A DNA stretch of 64,000 nucleotides from Streptococcus porcinus (GTDB lineage: Bacteria; Bacillota; Bacilli; Lactobacillales; Streptococcaceae): NCBI RefSeq assembly GCF_901542335.1, contig NZ_LR594036.1, positions 1,488,001 to 1,552,000 of the forward strand, given 5' to 3'. Within the stretch, counting starts at the first letter, position 1. Each line of letters opens with the position of its first letter. The translations under genes were made by a program, and so were the position numbers. This document shows, one piece after another, positions 43,584 through 51,722 of the stretch. The notes beneath the pieces were generated by a model. It saw only the letters and a list, made by a program, of their open reading frames with translations. It was not told where the DNA came from and did no database searches.

Positions 43584-44373
43584 ATACTTTATGGATACGG
43601 TTCATATACTCCGTGTAGGATTCCGTCTTCATAATCGCTTTTGCATTTTGAACCCTTTCTTTAGTCGGAGGCTTCACCCCTTCTAGTGGGTAAGGGATTC
43701 CCAGCTCACGCCATTTGAATTCTCCCATAGTATGGTAGGGAAGAATTTCAAACTTATCCACATTCTTTAAGGTTGCTACAAAAGCGCCTAATCGTTCCAA
43801 ATGTTCATCTATATCGGTTAATCCTGGTACCAAAACATGGCGAATCCATACCGGAATGCCTTTGTCTGAAAGGTATTGAGCAAATAACAAGATATTTTTA
43901 TTGGACTGTTTAGTCACGATTTTATGCTGGTCCGCATCAATTTCTTTTATGTCCAGTAAGACCAAATCTGTAACAGCCAATAGTTTTTCTAACTTAGCAT
44001 GATATTGTGGAGTCGCTCGATAAGTAAAACCACAGGTGTCAAGGGTGGTATGGACACCATACTTTTTAGCTTCAATAAACAGAGCCGTGATAAAATCAAT
44101 CTGTAACATTGCCTCCCCACCAGAAACTGTAATGCCTCCAGTTTTACCCCAGAAATGTTTATAATTTAGAGCTTCTTTTAAAACATCATTAACTGTACGT
44201 TCTTTGGAATTGTTGGTCTCCATTTCCCAAGTATCAGGATTGTGGCAATATTGACAACGCATTTTACAGCCTTGCATAAAAATGATAAAACGAATTCCTG
44301 GGCCATCAACTGAACCGAAACTTTCAGTTGAGTGGATCATTCCAGTAACTTGCCCATAATCTATTTCAGTCAT
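43582..44373 (-). CDS. pflA: Pyruvate formate-lyase activating enzyme
   Basis: Radical-SAM enzyme that installs the glycyl radical in pyruvate formate-lyase during anaerobic mixed-acid fermentation. 263 residues. The cluster motif is CKMRCQYC (C36, C40, C43). GGEAMLQ, HTTLDTCGFTY, DLVLLDIKEID and WIRHVLVPGLTD are diagnostic of PflA. GGAG precedes the ATG. The pfl gene itself is not in the window. A cre box lies in its short leader. Confidence 0.95.
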   Translation of the reverse strand: MTEIDYGQVTGMIHSTESFGSVDGPGIRFIIFMQGCKMRCQYCHNPDTWEMETNNSKERTVNDVLKEALNYKHFWGKTGGITVSGGEAMLQIDFITALFIEAKKYGVHTTLDTCGFTYRATPQYHAKLEKLLAVTDLVLLDIKEIDADQHKIVTKQSNKNILLFAQYLSDKGIPVWIRHVLVPGLTDIDEHLERLGAFVATLKNVDKFEILPYHTMGEFKWRELGIPYPLEGVKPPTKERVQNAKAIMKTESYTEYMNRIHKV

Positions 44374-44390
44374 TGCATCTCCTTATACCT

Positions 44391-44404
44391 TGTAAACGTT
44401 TTTA
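44391..44404 (-). promoter_or_regulatory. cre-like CcpA site before pflA
   Basis: Minus-strand TAAAAACGTTTACA, one mismatch (position 2) to TGWAANCGNTNWCA. Lies immediately downstream of an extended -10 (TGTTATAAT, -10 at 44413-44418), as at lctP and lctO. Confidence 0.65.
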
Positions 44405-44433
44405 ACACTTTCATTATAACATTTTTCACAAAA

Positions 44434-44457
44434 AAGACTAGGTATGATCCTAGTCTT
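44434..44457 (-). terminator. Terminator containing the stop codon of the CorC-like gene
   Basis: AAGACTAGG / CCTAGTCTT, a perfect 9-bp stem with a six-base loop, then TTTTTTG on the minus strand. The TAG stop (44450-44452) lies inside the hairpin. Confidence 0.88.
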
Positions 44458-45784
44458 CATTAATTATCTGTTCTATATTAGAAACAACAACTTTTAGCTT
44501 CGTAATCCGTCCATCTTTTACTTTATCGTTAGTAAGAATTAAATGTTTCCCATTACTATAGCATTCAATGCTTTCTTTTTCTTCTTGGCTCGGGATAGTA
44601 CCGGTACCTGTTATATAAAAACCTGCTATCGTATCAACATCATCACTCTCAAGATCAGTTTCAAAGTACTCATTAAACTCATTAAGTGTCATTGTCCCTA
44701 CGACGATATAAGTATCTTCACCAATAACATGCACAAATTGTTCTGCTTTGTCGGTTTCGTCATCAATTTCACCAACAATTTCTTCCAATAAATCTTCCAA
44801 GGTAACCAGTCCAGCTACGCCTCCATACTCATCTAAAAGGATTGCCATTTGATTCTGAGTGATTCGGAGTTGACGTAATAAATCATCTACATAAATTGTT
44901 TCTGGAACAAATAAGGGTTCTTGTAAAATTCGTCGGATATTGATATTTTCAAAGCCTTCTTTAAATCCGGCATCTAATAAGCGTTTGGTGTGAACCAAAC
45001 CAATAACCTTATCTTTGTCAACATCGTAAACGGGGATGCGTGAAAAACTTTGTTTTAAGATTTCTTGGATATTTTCTAAAGCATCGTCGTTGATATCAAT
45101 CATAAAAGCATCAGTACGTGGTACCATCACTTCCCGCGCCATTAATTCGTCCAGAGAGAATATCCCTTGTAACATTTCGATTTCGTCAGCGTCTAATGTG
45201 GCTTCACTATTTGACAACATGTATTCAATTTCGTCACGTGTCATTTGTTCATCAGCATCATCAAATGTCATAGGCGTTATACGACTAAGTAAGTTAGTCG
45301 AAACAGATAAGAGCCATACAAAAGGACTGACCAACTTCCCTAAAACAATAATCACTGGTGCTGAAATAATAGCCAAGCGATCTTTTAAATTCATAGCAAT
45401 TCGTTTAGGATATAATTCTCCCAGAACGATAGAAACATAAGTTAAAAAAATCAATGAGATAATTGTCCCAGCAGAACGGGCTGTCGCTGAATTTCCTAAC
45501 CAGCTTGAGATAACTTTCCCAAGAGAAGCCGATAAACTAGCTCCCTGTAAGAGACTGATGAAGGTAATACCAACCTGGATAGTTGATAAAAAGTGGTTAG
45601 GTTGATTTAAGACGCTCAACAATCGGACATAGCTTTTATCGCCATCTGCTGCTTTTTGTTGAACTCGGGAGCGGCTTAAAGAAACAAGAGCCATCTCACT
45701 AGCAGAGAAAAAAGCGTTTAATAAAGTCAAGAAAATCAGCAATAATACTTGAAGGTATAAGGGCTGATTGACAGGGTCTTCCAT
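44450..45784 (-). CDS. HlyC/CorC-family transporter (DUF21, CBS pair, CorC_HlyC)
   Basis: 444-residue membrane protein often annotated as haemolysin but belonging to the CNNM/CorC family of divalent-cation (Mg, Co) transport proteins. Order: DUF21 membrane domain with about four hydrophobic segments (residues about 5-190; NAFFSASEMALVSLSRSRVQQKA is typical). Then CBS pair (about 210-340; MVPRTDAFMIDINDDALENIQEILKQSFSRIPVYD and LLDEYGGVAGLVTLEDLLEEIVGEIDDETD) and the C-terminal CorC_HlyC domain. No evidence supports haemolytic activity. Monocistronic; its terminator overlaps the stop codon. Confidence 0.92.
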   Translation of the reverse strand: MEDPVNQPLYLQVLLLIFLTLLNAFFSASEMALVSLSRSRVQQKAADGDKSYVRLLSVLNQPNHFLSTIQVGITFISLLQGASLSASLGKVISSWLGNSATARSAGTIISLIFLTYVSIVLGELYPKRIAMNLKDRLAIISAPVIIVLGKLVSPFVWLLSVSTNLLSRITPMTFDDADEQMTRDEIEYMLSNSEATLDADEIEMLQGIFSLDELMAREVMVPRTDAFMIDINDDALENIQEILKQSFSRIPVYDVDKDKVIGLVHTKRLLDAGFKEGFENINIRRILQEPLFVPETIYVDDLLRQLRITQNQMAILLDEYGGVAGLVTLEDLLEEIVGEIDDETDKAEQFVHVIGEDTYIVVGTMTLNEFNEYFETDLESDDVDTIAGFYITGTGTIPSQEEKESIECYSNGKHLILTNDKVKDGRITKLKVVVSNIEQIINED

Positions 45785-45934
45785 TAATAAATACTCCTAA
45801 AAAGTTTATAGTATAGTCATTATATCACAGATTTTCCAGAAAAGGACTCAATTTATTATTAAGCCCTAAATTTCAATTTTTTATCCCAAGAAATTTTTAT
45901 ATTAAAGGATTCTTTTTAGGCAACTTACCCACTC

Positions 45935-46483
45935 TTAATCATCAGCTAATTTCTCTAGCATTAGTAAAAATGGTGGGCAATTTTTTTGGTTCAAAGCTTG
46001 GTAACTCATCACGGTCACCTTTTCTTGTGGCAGCTGGCTCAAATAATCAAGTAGAGCATCTTTTTCCTTTAGCCCTCCTTCATGCCCATAATAAACCATA
46101 ATAGCAATCCTACCACCCACACGCAGAGCTCTCAATAATTTTTTAAGGGCTTCAATGGTTGTTTCTGCTCTTGTAATGATTGACTTATCAGCATTTGGTA
46201 AATACCCCAAGTTAAAGATAGCTGCATCTACTTGGTCAAGGTAAGCATCAACTTTTTCATGCCCATCTTGGATTAGTTGAACATTCTCAAGCTGTGCTTT
46301 TTGCACTTTCTCCCTTGTTACCTGCAAAGCTTTTTCCTGGACGTCAAAAGCATATAATCTTTTAACTTTTGGGGCAAAATATAGGGTATCGTTGCCATTT
46401 CCCATAGTTGCATCAACCAGAATACTATTGGTATCAAGGATGGCATCCAAAAATTGGTGAGACATATCAAGTGGTTTTTGCAT
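45935..46483 (-). CDS. Class I SAM-dependent methyltransferase, YtqB-like
   Basis: 182-residue rRNA-methylase-like protein of the YtqB family. Motif I VDATMGNGNDTLYFA, acidic residue AFDVQEKAL, NLGYLPNADKSI (motif IV-type NLGYLP) and GGRIAIMVYYGHEGG are seen. The target is unknown. The adjacent ABC-2 genes are separated by about a dozen bases and TIGR01212 lies beyond them; ytqA and ytqB are also neighbours in Bacillus, here with the ABC genes inserted between. Confidence 0.88.
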   Translation of the reverse strand: MQKPLDMSHQFLDAILDTNSILVDATMGNGNDTLYFAPKVKRLYAFDVQEKALQVTREKVQKAQLENVQLIQDGHEKVDAYLDQVDAAIFNLGYLPNADKSIITRAETTIEALKKLLRALRVGGRIAIMVYYGHEGGLKEKDALLDYLSQLPQEKVTVMSYQALNQKNCPPFLLMLEKLADD

Positions 46484-46495
46484 GATTGTTTACTC

Positions 46496-47281
46496 CTAAC
46501 TTGCTAAATCACGGCGGCTAAAGACAAAAAGTCCAATCAGATCAGAAATAATTATAATAACGGTCGCAATTAGTAACATCACAACATCAAGATCCGAACC
46601 AGCGAACCGATCGGTAGCATTCGCATAATAATATGGCGTCACATACTTGAGAATATCTACTTTATCAACTAGTCGGCATATAAGATCCATAAAATAGCCA
46701 AATAAAGCAATCCCCATTCCTAAACCAACTAGCTTTTTCCGAGAAAAAGCGGAAATCATAAAGCAAATACTTGCGATTTCTACCTGCATGACGAGTACCA
46801 AAGAATGATATTGTGCGAAGTCAATATAATTAAAAGGCATCCCTACTTTGTAAAGCGCTAGGTACTCAGGGGTAATCGCTATCACATTGAAAAGTATCAG
46901 TAAGATTAAAATACTAAGATACTTCTTCCAAAAAATATGTTGGCGACTTATTGGTAGGCTAAAGAGAAACTCTGCTGTATGAGCCTCTTCTTCCTTAGAT
47001 AGCAATGATATTCCTAACATTGCTGAAAACATCGCTGCGCCAATCGAATAAATCAGAGCAATTTCTGCCGAATAGTAGCCTCCTAAGGTCGCTATGGAGA
47101 CTTTGTCCATTCCTAAAGCCTTTGAAATACCTCCCATGTCTTGATAGAGGTATGCAATTTCTTTAATACTATCAGCGACACTCTCGTAGAGTAGAATACA
47201 TAAAGCGCTACTAATGCCTACAGATAACGCCCAAATTAAAAGACTTTTTCTGTTTTCTTGTAACTCATGTTTAATAATCAT
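46496..47281 (-). CDS. ABC-2 type transporter permease
   Basis: 261 residues with six hydrophobic segments, typical for the membrane half of an ABC-2 exporter: MIIKHELQENRKSLLIWALSVGISSALCILLYESV, AEIALIYSIGAAMFSAMLGISLLSKEEEAHTAEFLFSLPISRQHIFWKKYLSILILL and a C-terminal pair. LSKEEEAHTAEFLFSLPISR is the usual cytoplasmic loop. The exported substrate is unknown. It overlaps its ATPase gene by four bases. Confidence 0.88.
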   Translation of the reverse strand: MIIKHELQENRKSLLIWALSVGISSALCILLYESVADSIKEIAYLYQDMGGISKALGMDKVSIATLGGYYSAEIALIYSIGAAMFSAMLGISLLSKEEEAHTAEFLFSLPISRQHIFWKKYLSILILLILFNVIAITPEYLALYKVGMPFNYIDFAQYHSLVLVMQVEIASICFMISAFSRKKLVGLGMGIALFGYFMDLICRLVDKVDILKYVTPYYYANATDRFAGSDLDVVMLLIATVIIIISDLIGLFVFSRRDLAS

Positions 47282-48114
47282 CTTGTTTCCTCCTCATAAT
47301 AGTGCATAAAGAGGTCCTCCAAGGATGGTTCTTCAATTAAAACATCATCAAGTTCCATTTGACTCAACTCTTTGAGTAACTCACTAGCTTTACCTTCAAA
47401 GGTGCGCGTGCTTGATTGGCCATCTTTCCATAACGTAACTACTTTTTTTTGATGTTGCATGAGATTTTCAACCCGATCAATAGTTACCAATTTTCCTTTT
47501 TTAAGAATTGCAATGCGATCACAATATGATTTGATTTCCGACAAAACATGAGAGGATAAAAAGCAAGTCTTACCATTTGCTTTCGCTTCTAACAAGAGTT
47601 GAAAGAAACGCTCTTGCATGAGGGGATCTAATCCTGACGTTGGCTCATCTAAAATTAATAAATCTGGCTGATGTTGCATCGCACAAACAATACTAACTTT
47701 TTTACGATTACCTAAAGATAAGTCCTTAATTTTTTTGGTTAGGGGTATTTCTAGGAGTTGGCAAATACGGTCTGCTTCTCTACTACAATCTATGTTAGTG
47801 TGGGCTTTAGCAGCAAAATCAATGGTCTCCTTAACCGTCATATTAGGATAAAACATCGCTTCTGAAGGCATATACCCAATATGCTCTAAGGTTTCAGACA
47901 AGTTTTGATAACGATTATTAAAAAGGGTAATTTGTCCCTTATTACAAGTGATTAAACCTAATAGACACCTTATAGTCGTTGATTTTCCAGCACCATTAGC
48001 ACCAAGGAATCCATATATTTCCCCTTTCTCAACTGTCAAAGTCAATTGATCAAGAGCAATTTGCCGACCATAGGATTTTGATAGATTTTGAATAGCAATA
48101 ATTGTCTCTGTCAT
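47278..48114 (-). CDS. ABC transporter ATPase, exporter type
   Basis: 278 residues. Walker A GFLGANGAGKSTTIRCLLGL, Q-loop IGYMPSEAMFYPNMTV, signature LSLGNRKKVSIVCAM, Walker B LLILDEPTSGLDPLMQERFFQLL, and switch His CFLSSHVLSEIKSYCDRIAIL, with a C-terminal DrrA-like tail. Forms an exporter with the overlapping permease. No sensor kinase or lantibiotic gene is adjacent, so a resistance role is open. Confidence 0.92.
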   Translation of the reverse strand: MTETIIAIQNLSKSYGRQIALDQLTLTVEKGEIYGFLGANGAGKSTTIRCLLGLITCNKGQITLFNNRYQNLSETLEHIGYMPSEAMFYPNMTVKETIDFAAKAHTNIDCSREADRICQLLEIPLTKKIKDLSLGNRKKVSIVCAMQHQPDLLILDEPTSGLDPLMQERFFQLLLEAKANGKTCFLSSHVLSEIKSYCDRIAILKKGKLVTIDRVENLMQHQKKVVTLWKDGQSSTRTFEGKASELLKELSQMELDDVLIEEPSLEDLFMHYYEEETR

Positions 48115-48137
48115 AATAGACTCCTTTCCGGCATATC

Positions 48138-49058
48138 TTAGATTAGTCGACAGCCCTGATAAACATCTCTGGCTTCCATTTCTTTATCTATGGCATTTAA
48201 TACTTCCCACTTATTTAGGCTCCACATAGGGCCTATTAGCATCTCCCGTGGGGCATCACCTGTAATCCGATGAATGATGATATCTTTGGGAATAATTTCT
48301 AGCTGGTCACAAATAATGTTAACATAATCTTTTTGGCTCAGTAATTGCAAACGTCCTTCATGGTAGTCGCGTTGCATACGCGTATTTGTCATCAAATGTA
48401 AAAGATGAAGTTTAATACCTTGAATATCATTATCTGTGACACACCTCCTTACATTTTCAAGCATCATCTCGTGTGTTTCTCCCGGTAAGCCATTGATAAG
48501 ATGAGCAACCACTTCAATCTTAGGGTATCTCCGAAGACGCTTTACAGTTTCCTGATACAATTCATAAGAATGAGCACGATTAATCAGCCGTGATGTTTCT
48601 TCATAAGTTGTCTGCAACCCAAGCTCTACGGTAACATGCATTTTTTCTGCCAGCTCTGCTAAGTAAGAAATAACCTCATCAGGCAAACAATCTGGTCTGG
48701 TACCAATATTGATACCAACCACACCAGGCTCAAAAATAGCTTGTTCATAACGTTCTTTAATGACTTCTAGAGAAGCATGGGTATTTGTGAAATTTTGGAA
48801 ATAAACCAAATAATGGCTAACCTCTGGCCATTTTCTATGCATAAAGTCGATTTCTTTGTAAAATTGCTCTCTAATAGGAGCATCAGGCGCTACAATAGCA
48901 TCTCCTGAACCCGAAACCGTACAGAAGGTACAGCCTCCGTGTGATACTGTTCCATCACGATTTGGACAATCAAAACCTGCGTCAATAGGAACTTTAAATA
49001 TTTTTTCACCAAATAGTTTACGATAATAGTCATTCAGTGTTTGGTAACGTTTTTTCAT
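48138..49058 (-). CDS. TIGR01212-family radical SAM protein (YtqA-like)
   Basis: 306-residue radical-SAM protein with an Elp3-like domain. The cluster region is VPIDAGFDCPNRDGTVSHGGCTFCTVSGSGD, the Cys-rich family signature. YLVYFQNFTNTHASLEVIKERYEQA, VVGINIGTRPDCLPDE and VELGLQTTYEETSRLINRAHSY follow. Function unproven; relatives are thought to modify tRNA or rRNA. It lies 23 bases upstream of the ABC genes. Confidence 0.9.
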   Translation of the reverse strand: MKKRYQTLNDYYRKLFGEKIFKVPIDAGFDCPNRDGTVSHGGCTFCTVSGSGDAIVAPDAPIREQFYKEIDFMHRKWPEVSHYLVYFQNFTNTHASLEVIKERYEQAIFEPGVVGINIGTRPDCLPDEVISYLAELAEKMHVTVELGLQTTYEETSRLINRAHSYELYQETVKRLRRYPKIEVVAHLINGLPGETHEMMLENVRRCVTDNDIQGIKLHLLHLMTNTRMQRDYHEGRLQLLSQKDYVNIICDQLEIIPKDIIIHRITGDAPREMLIGPMWSLNKWEVLNAIDKEMEARDVYQGCRLI

Positions 49059-49084
49059 ATTCCCATTTTAGCATAATTTAACCT

Positions 49085-49110
49085 AAAAAAAACAACCCTT
49101 TCGAGTTGCT
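49085..49110 (-). terminator. Terminator of ribU-PAP2
   Basis: GCAACTC / GGGTTGT stem (one G-T pair) with a five-base loop, then TTTTTTT on the minus strand. Confidence 0.82.
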
Positions 49111-49116
49111 TAGTTA

Positions 49117-49767
49117 TTATTTTTGTTTTGATTGAAACCGCCATTCAAAACGCTTTTCTTTATAATAAAGGTATAATAGATTCAAAATACCATAGCCCAG
49201 AACAAAACCGCCAATAACATCTGTAGGGTAGTGAACGCCCAGATAGATACGAGACAAACCAATCAACAAAATAACTGTCGTGAAAGCAATCGTGACTAGT
49301 ATTTTTGTGCCTTTCTTCTGAGTACGTCCCAGCAAAATCACCATCAAAGCACCATATATCATCATGGAGCCCATAGCATGTCCACTAGGAAAGGAATAGC
49401 CACCTGCATAAACGATATGCTCTAAACTAGGGCGTGCCCGTTGGTATACAAATTTAAAACCTGTGACTAACAGTCCTGCTAAAATGCCATTCGTTAGTTG
49501 AAATAAAGCCTCAGCCTTCCATTTTTTTATCAAGAAAAAAATTACTAATACCGCAACGACAACGACTTGAGTGGAGACATTCCCCATATAGGTGATAGCT
49601 CTAAAGAAGCTTGTTAGTTGAGCGGGTAGTGAGCCTCTAATAGCATTTTGAACCCTATCGTCAAATACCACAAGTGAATACGGATAAAACTGGACAGTAT
49701 AGCCCAGCATGACAAAAATTAAAAATGCAAATGATGACCTTAATAGATAAGTTTGTTTAGTTTTCAT
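49117..49767 (-). CDS. PAP2-family membrane phosphatase
   Basis: 216 residues with about five or six hydrophobic segments. The three acid-phosphatase motifs are complete: KFVYQRARPSLEH (KX6RP), YSFPSGHAMGS (PSGH) and SRIYLGVHYPTDVIGG (SRX5HX3D). Relatives act on undecaprenyl pyrophosphate or phosphatidylglycerol phosphate; the substrate cannot be read from sequence. Its start overlaps the ribU end by 11 bases and no other promoter is seen, so it is under the FMN riboswitch too. Confidence 0.92.
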   Translation of the reverse strand: MKTKQTYLLRSSFAFLIFVMLGYTVQFYPYSLVVFDDRVQNAIRGSLPAQLTSFFRAITYMGNVSTQVVVVAVLVIFFLIKKWKAEALFQLTNGILAGLLVTGFKFVYQRARPSLEHIVYAGGYSFPSGHAMGSMMIYGALMVILLGRTQKKGTKILVTIAFTTVILLIGLSRIYLGVHYPTDVIGGFVLGYGILNLLYLYYKEKRFEWRFQSKQK

Positions 49768-50335
49768 ATGGTAAATTGATGTATCTTTCTAAAACTGGTT
49801 TACTAGCAATATAAACAAAATAAAATGAAATTGCAAATATTACCCCCTCTGCCAAATTGAATGGTAATACCATTGTAACTAGGTACTTGACCACACCGAT
49901 AAAGGTACCTATATCAAAATTAGCAAACTTTGCATATAAAGGAATGGCATAAAAATAGTTTAACAACAGCATTACAAGCGTTAACATAACTGTCCCAATT
50001 AAAGTAGCTCCTATAAATTGTTTACGTGTCTTCTTTGGATTCCAAAACATAGCAAATGCCGTTACGAATAAGCCTAAGGCCAAAATATTCATTGGTAAGC
50101 CAATAAAATCATTGGCTCCGCTATTGTTAAGAATCAATTTCAGCAAACTGCGTAATAATAAGACAGTATAAGCGCTTTTAAGATCTAGCAGAACTAAGGC
50201 TAACATAATAGGTATAATCGAAAATTCGATTTTTAAAAAATTAGCCGCCGGAATAATTGCAAAGCTGACAAACATTAATAAGAAAGAAATGGTTGACAAG
50301 ATCGCAATCATTACAAGCCGATGTGTTTTTGACAT
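49757..50335 (-). CDS. ribU: Riboflavin ECF transporter substrate-binding protein RibU
   Basis: S-component of the energy-coupling-factor riboflavin importer, 192 residues, six hydrophobic segments. RLVMIAILSTISFLLMFVSFAIIPAANFLKIEFSIIPIMLALVLLDLKSAYTVLLLRSLLKLILN is the RibU signature region; VLPFNLAEGVIFAISFYFVY closes the protein. It uses the shared EcfAA'T module encoded elsewhere. TTGGAGG lies before the ATG, partly paired in an upstream hairpin. Downstream of an FMN riboswitch, which confirms the substrate class. Confidence 0.95.
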   Translation of the reverse strand: MSKTHRLVMIAILSTISFLLMFVSFAIIPAANFLKIEFSIIPIMLALVLLDLKSAYTVLLLRSLLKLILNNSGANDFIGLPMNILALGLFVTAFAMFWNPKKTRKQFIGATLIGTVMLTLVMLLLNYFYAIPLYAKFANFDIGTFIGVVKYLVTMVLPFNLAEGVIFAISFYFVYIASKPVLERYINLPYEN

Positions 50336-50339
50336 AAAA

Positions 50340-50366
50340 AAGTTCCTCCAATTTTTTCAAATTGAA
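50340..50366 (-). promoter_or_regulatory. Possible ribosome-site sequestering hairpin before ribU
   Basis: On the minus strand CAATTT pairs with AAATTG around GAAA, and TTGGAGG, the ribU ribosome site, begins inside the second arm. This suggests translational control by the riboswitch, since no clear terminator is seen after the aptamer apart from a run of T. Confidence 0.5.
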
Positions 50367-50420
50367 AGAAGTTCCTTCGTAATTGCCTACACTCAAAAAA
50401 GCATACACAAAAAACCCGGT

Positions 50421-50533
50421 CTTCTCTCATCCAGACTTTACTGTCGGTTGTGGATTTGCACCACATCAGCTTGCGCTCGCGGACTTCTAACTCATTAGTC
50501 ACCGCCGGTCGGGAATTGCACCCTGCCCTGAAG
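50421..50533 (-). ncRNA. FMN riboswitch (RFN element)
   Basis: Read on the minus strand: CTTCAGGGCAGGGTG at 50533 pairs with GATGAGAGAAG at the other end (P1). In between are the conserved AATTCCCGACCGGCGGT, GTCCGCGAGC, GGTGCAAATCCACAACCGACAGT and AGTCTGGATGAG segments. All six arms of the RFN fold can be formed. It controls ribU and the overlapping PAP2 gene. Confidence 0.97.
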
Positions 50534-50596
50534 ACACTTATAGGATAGCAAATTTATTACTACTTAGCAAGAAATTTTATTTATTTTTAACTTTCC

Positions 50597-51646
50597 TTAA
50601 GGATGTGATTGCATTGATGGAAAACTAAACTGATACCTAATAGCATACGATTTTTTCTGTCCTTTTGACAGCTTAATATTCCCTAAATGCTGATGGGTAA
50701 TTGCATCAGGTAAGGTTTGAGCTTCTAATGCCAACCCTTCATGCCTAACATTATTGCGTTGCCAACTCCGTTCAAAACGAACGCCTTCTTCAGGATAGTT
50801 AAAACTATAAACAACCAACCCATTTCTGTTTGAAAAGAGAGAAACCTGATCTCGACTTTCTAAATCTGTCAAGATAGCAATGGGCTGAGTGATATCATCT
50901 TTAACGACGAAAGCATCATCTAGACCTGCTGTCTGTTCAAGAGGAGTTTGCAAACGAGTTGGGATTAAAAAATCATAAGGTGAGTCCTTCACAGATAGGA
51001 GTTGTCCAGATGGAATAAGTTCATTATTAGTTTCTAGCATTTGTTGGGAAGCGATAAATAATGAATGGTTTTCAATGGTTTCTTGAGAGCTCAAATTAAA
51101 GTAAACATGGCAAGTGGGATTAAAAAGTGTTTCTTTAGTAACTTGGTCAGCTACATAAGTTACTGATAAACTGTTATCTTTTTCCAAACGGTAGGTAGCA
51201 TTCACTCGCATATCTCCTGGAAAACCATCAAGCTCTGCTCGAGCTTGATAGGTAAAGCAAACTTCCGCATAGCTGTCACTTACATTGGTATGATAGGACC
51301 AGTTTTGTTTATGAAATCCTTGTGGTCCCCCATGAATACAATTTGTATAACTATTTTGGGGAAGTTGATAGACCCCATCCGTTAGAGCAATACGCCCCCT
51401 TGAAATCCTTCCCGCCACTCGGCCAATAGATTGTCCAGCACAGATACCATTTGCCAAGTACTCACTTGGCTTTGCATGTCCTAGAACGATGTTCTTGTAA
51501 GTCCCATCTGTTTGAGGAACTAGATAGGCTTGCCATGTTGCACCCAAGCTCAAAAAATGTGCTCTGATACCATTTTCATTTATTAGTTGAATTTGAAAAA
51601 TTTCTATACCATCAACCACTTCACTAAGAACAGTTTTTACTTCCAT
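50597..51646 (-). CDS. galM: Aldose 1-epimerase
   Basis: Interconverts alpha- and beta-galactose (mutarotase); 349 residues. GQSIGRVAGRISRGRI, NCIHGGPQGFHKQNWSY (substrate His), NPTCHVYFNLSSQ (catalytic His) and RHEGLALEAQTLPDAITHQ (catalytic Glu in EAQ) are the family motifs. GAGGA precedes the ATG. It follows the alpha-galactosidase gene by 76 bases, with a hairpin between, and handles the released galactose. Confidence 0.95.
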   Translation of the reverse strand: MEVKTVLSEVVDGIEIFQIQLINENGIRAHFLSLGATWQAYLVPQTDGTYKNIVLGHAKPSEYLANGICAGQSIGRVAGRISRGRIALTDGVYQLPQNSYTNCIHGGPQGFHKQNWSYHTNVSDSYAEVCFTYQARAELDGFPGDMRVNATYRLEKDNSLSVTYVADQVTKETLFNPTCHVYFNLSSQETIENHSLFIASQQMLETNNELIPSGQLLSVKDSPYDFLIPTRLQTPLEQTAGLDDAFVVKDDITQPIAILTDLESRDQVSLFSNRNGLVVYSFNYPEEGVRFERSWQRNNVRHEGLALEAQTLPDAITHQHLGNIKLSKGQKKSYAIRYQFSFPSMQSHP

Positions 51647-51678
51647 ATAAAATCCTCATTTAGTTAACTTTCTTAAAA

Positions 51679-51717
51679 AGATAAGAAAAGTAAACCTTTT
51701 GAATAGTTTACCTTTCT
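51679..51717 (-). terminator. Hairpin between aga and galM
   Basis: On the minus strand AAGAAA-G-GTAAAC pairs with GTTTAC-T-TTTCTT around a ten-base loop, then ATCTTTTTAAG. It could terminate part of the msm transcripts or protect the upstream mRNA. Confidence 0.5.
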
Positions 51718-51722
51718 TTTAA

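Noticed and set aside
45036-45440. 134-codon plus-strand ORF
   Set aside because: Antisense shadow of the CorC-like gene; the serine- and isoleucine-rich sequence is what the complement of acidic codons gives.
44450-45784. Haemolysin
   Set aside because: The DUF21-CBS-CorC architecture points to cation transport. The haemolysin label is historical.
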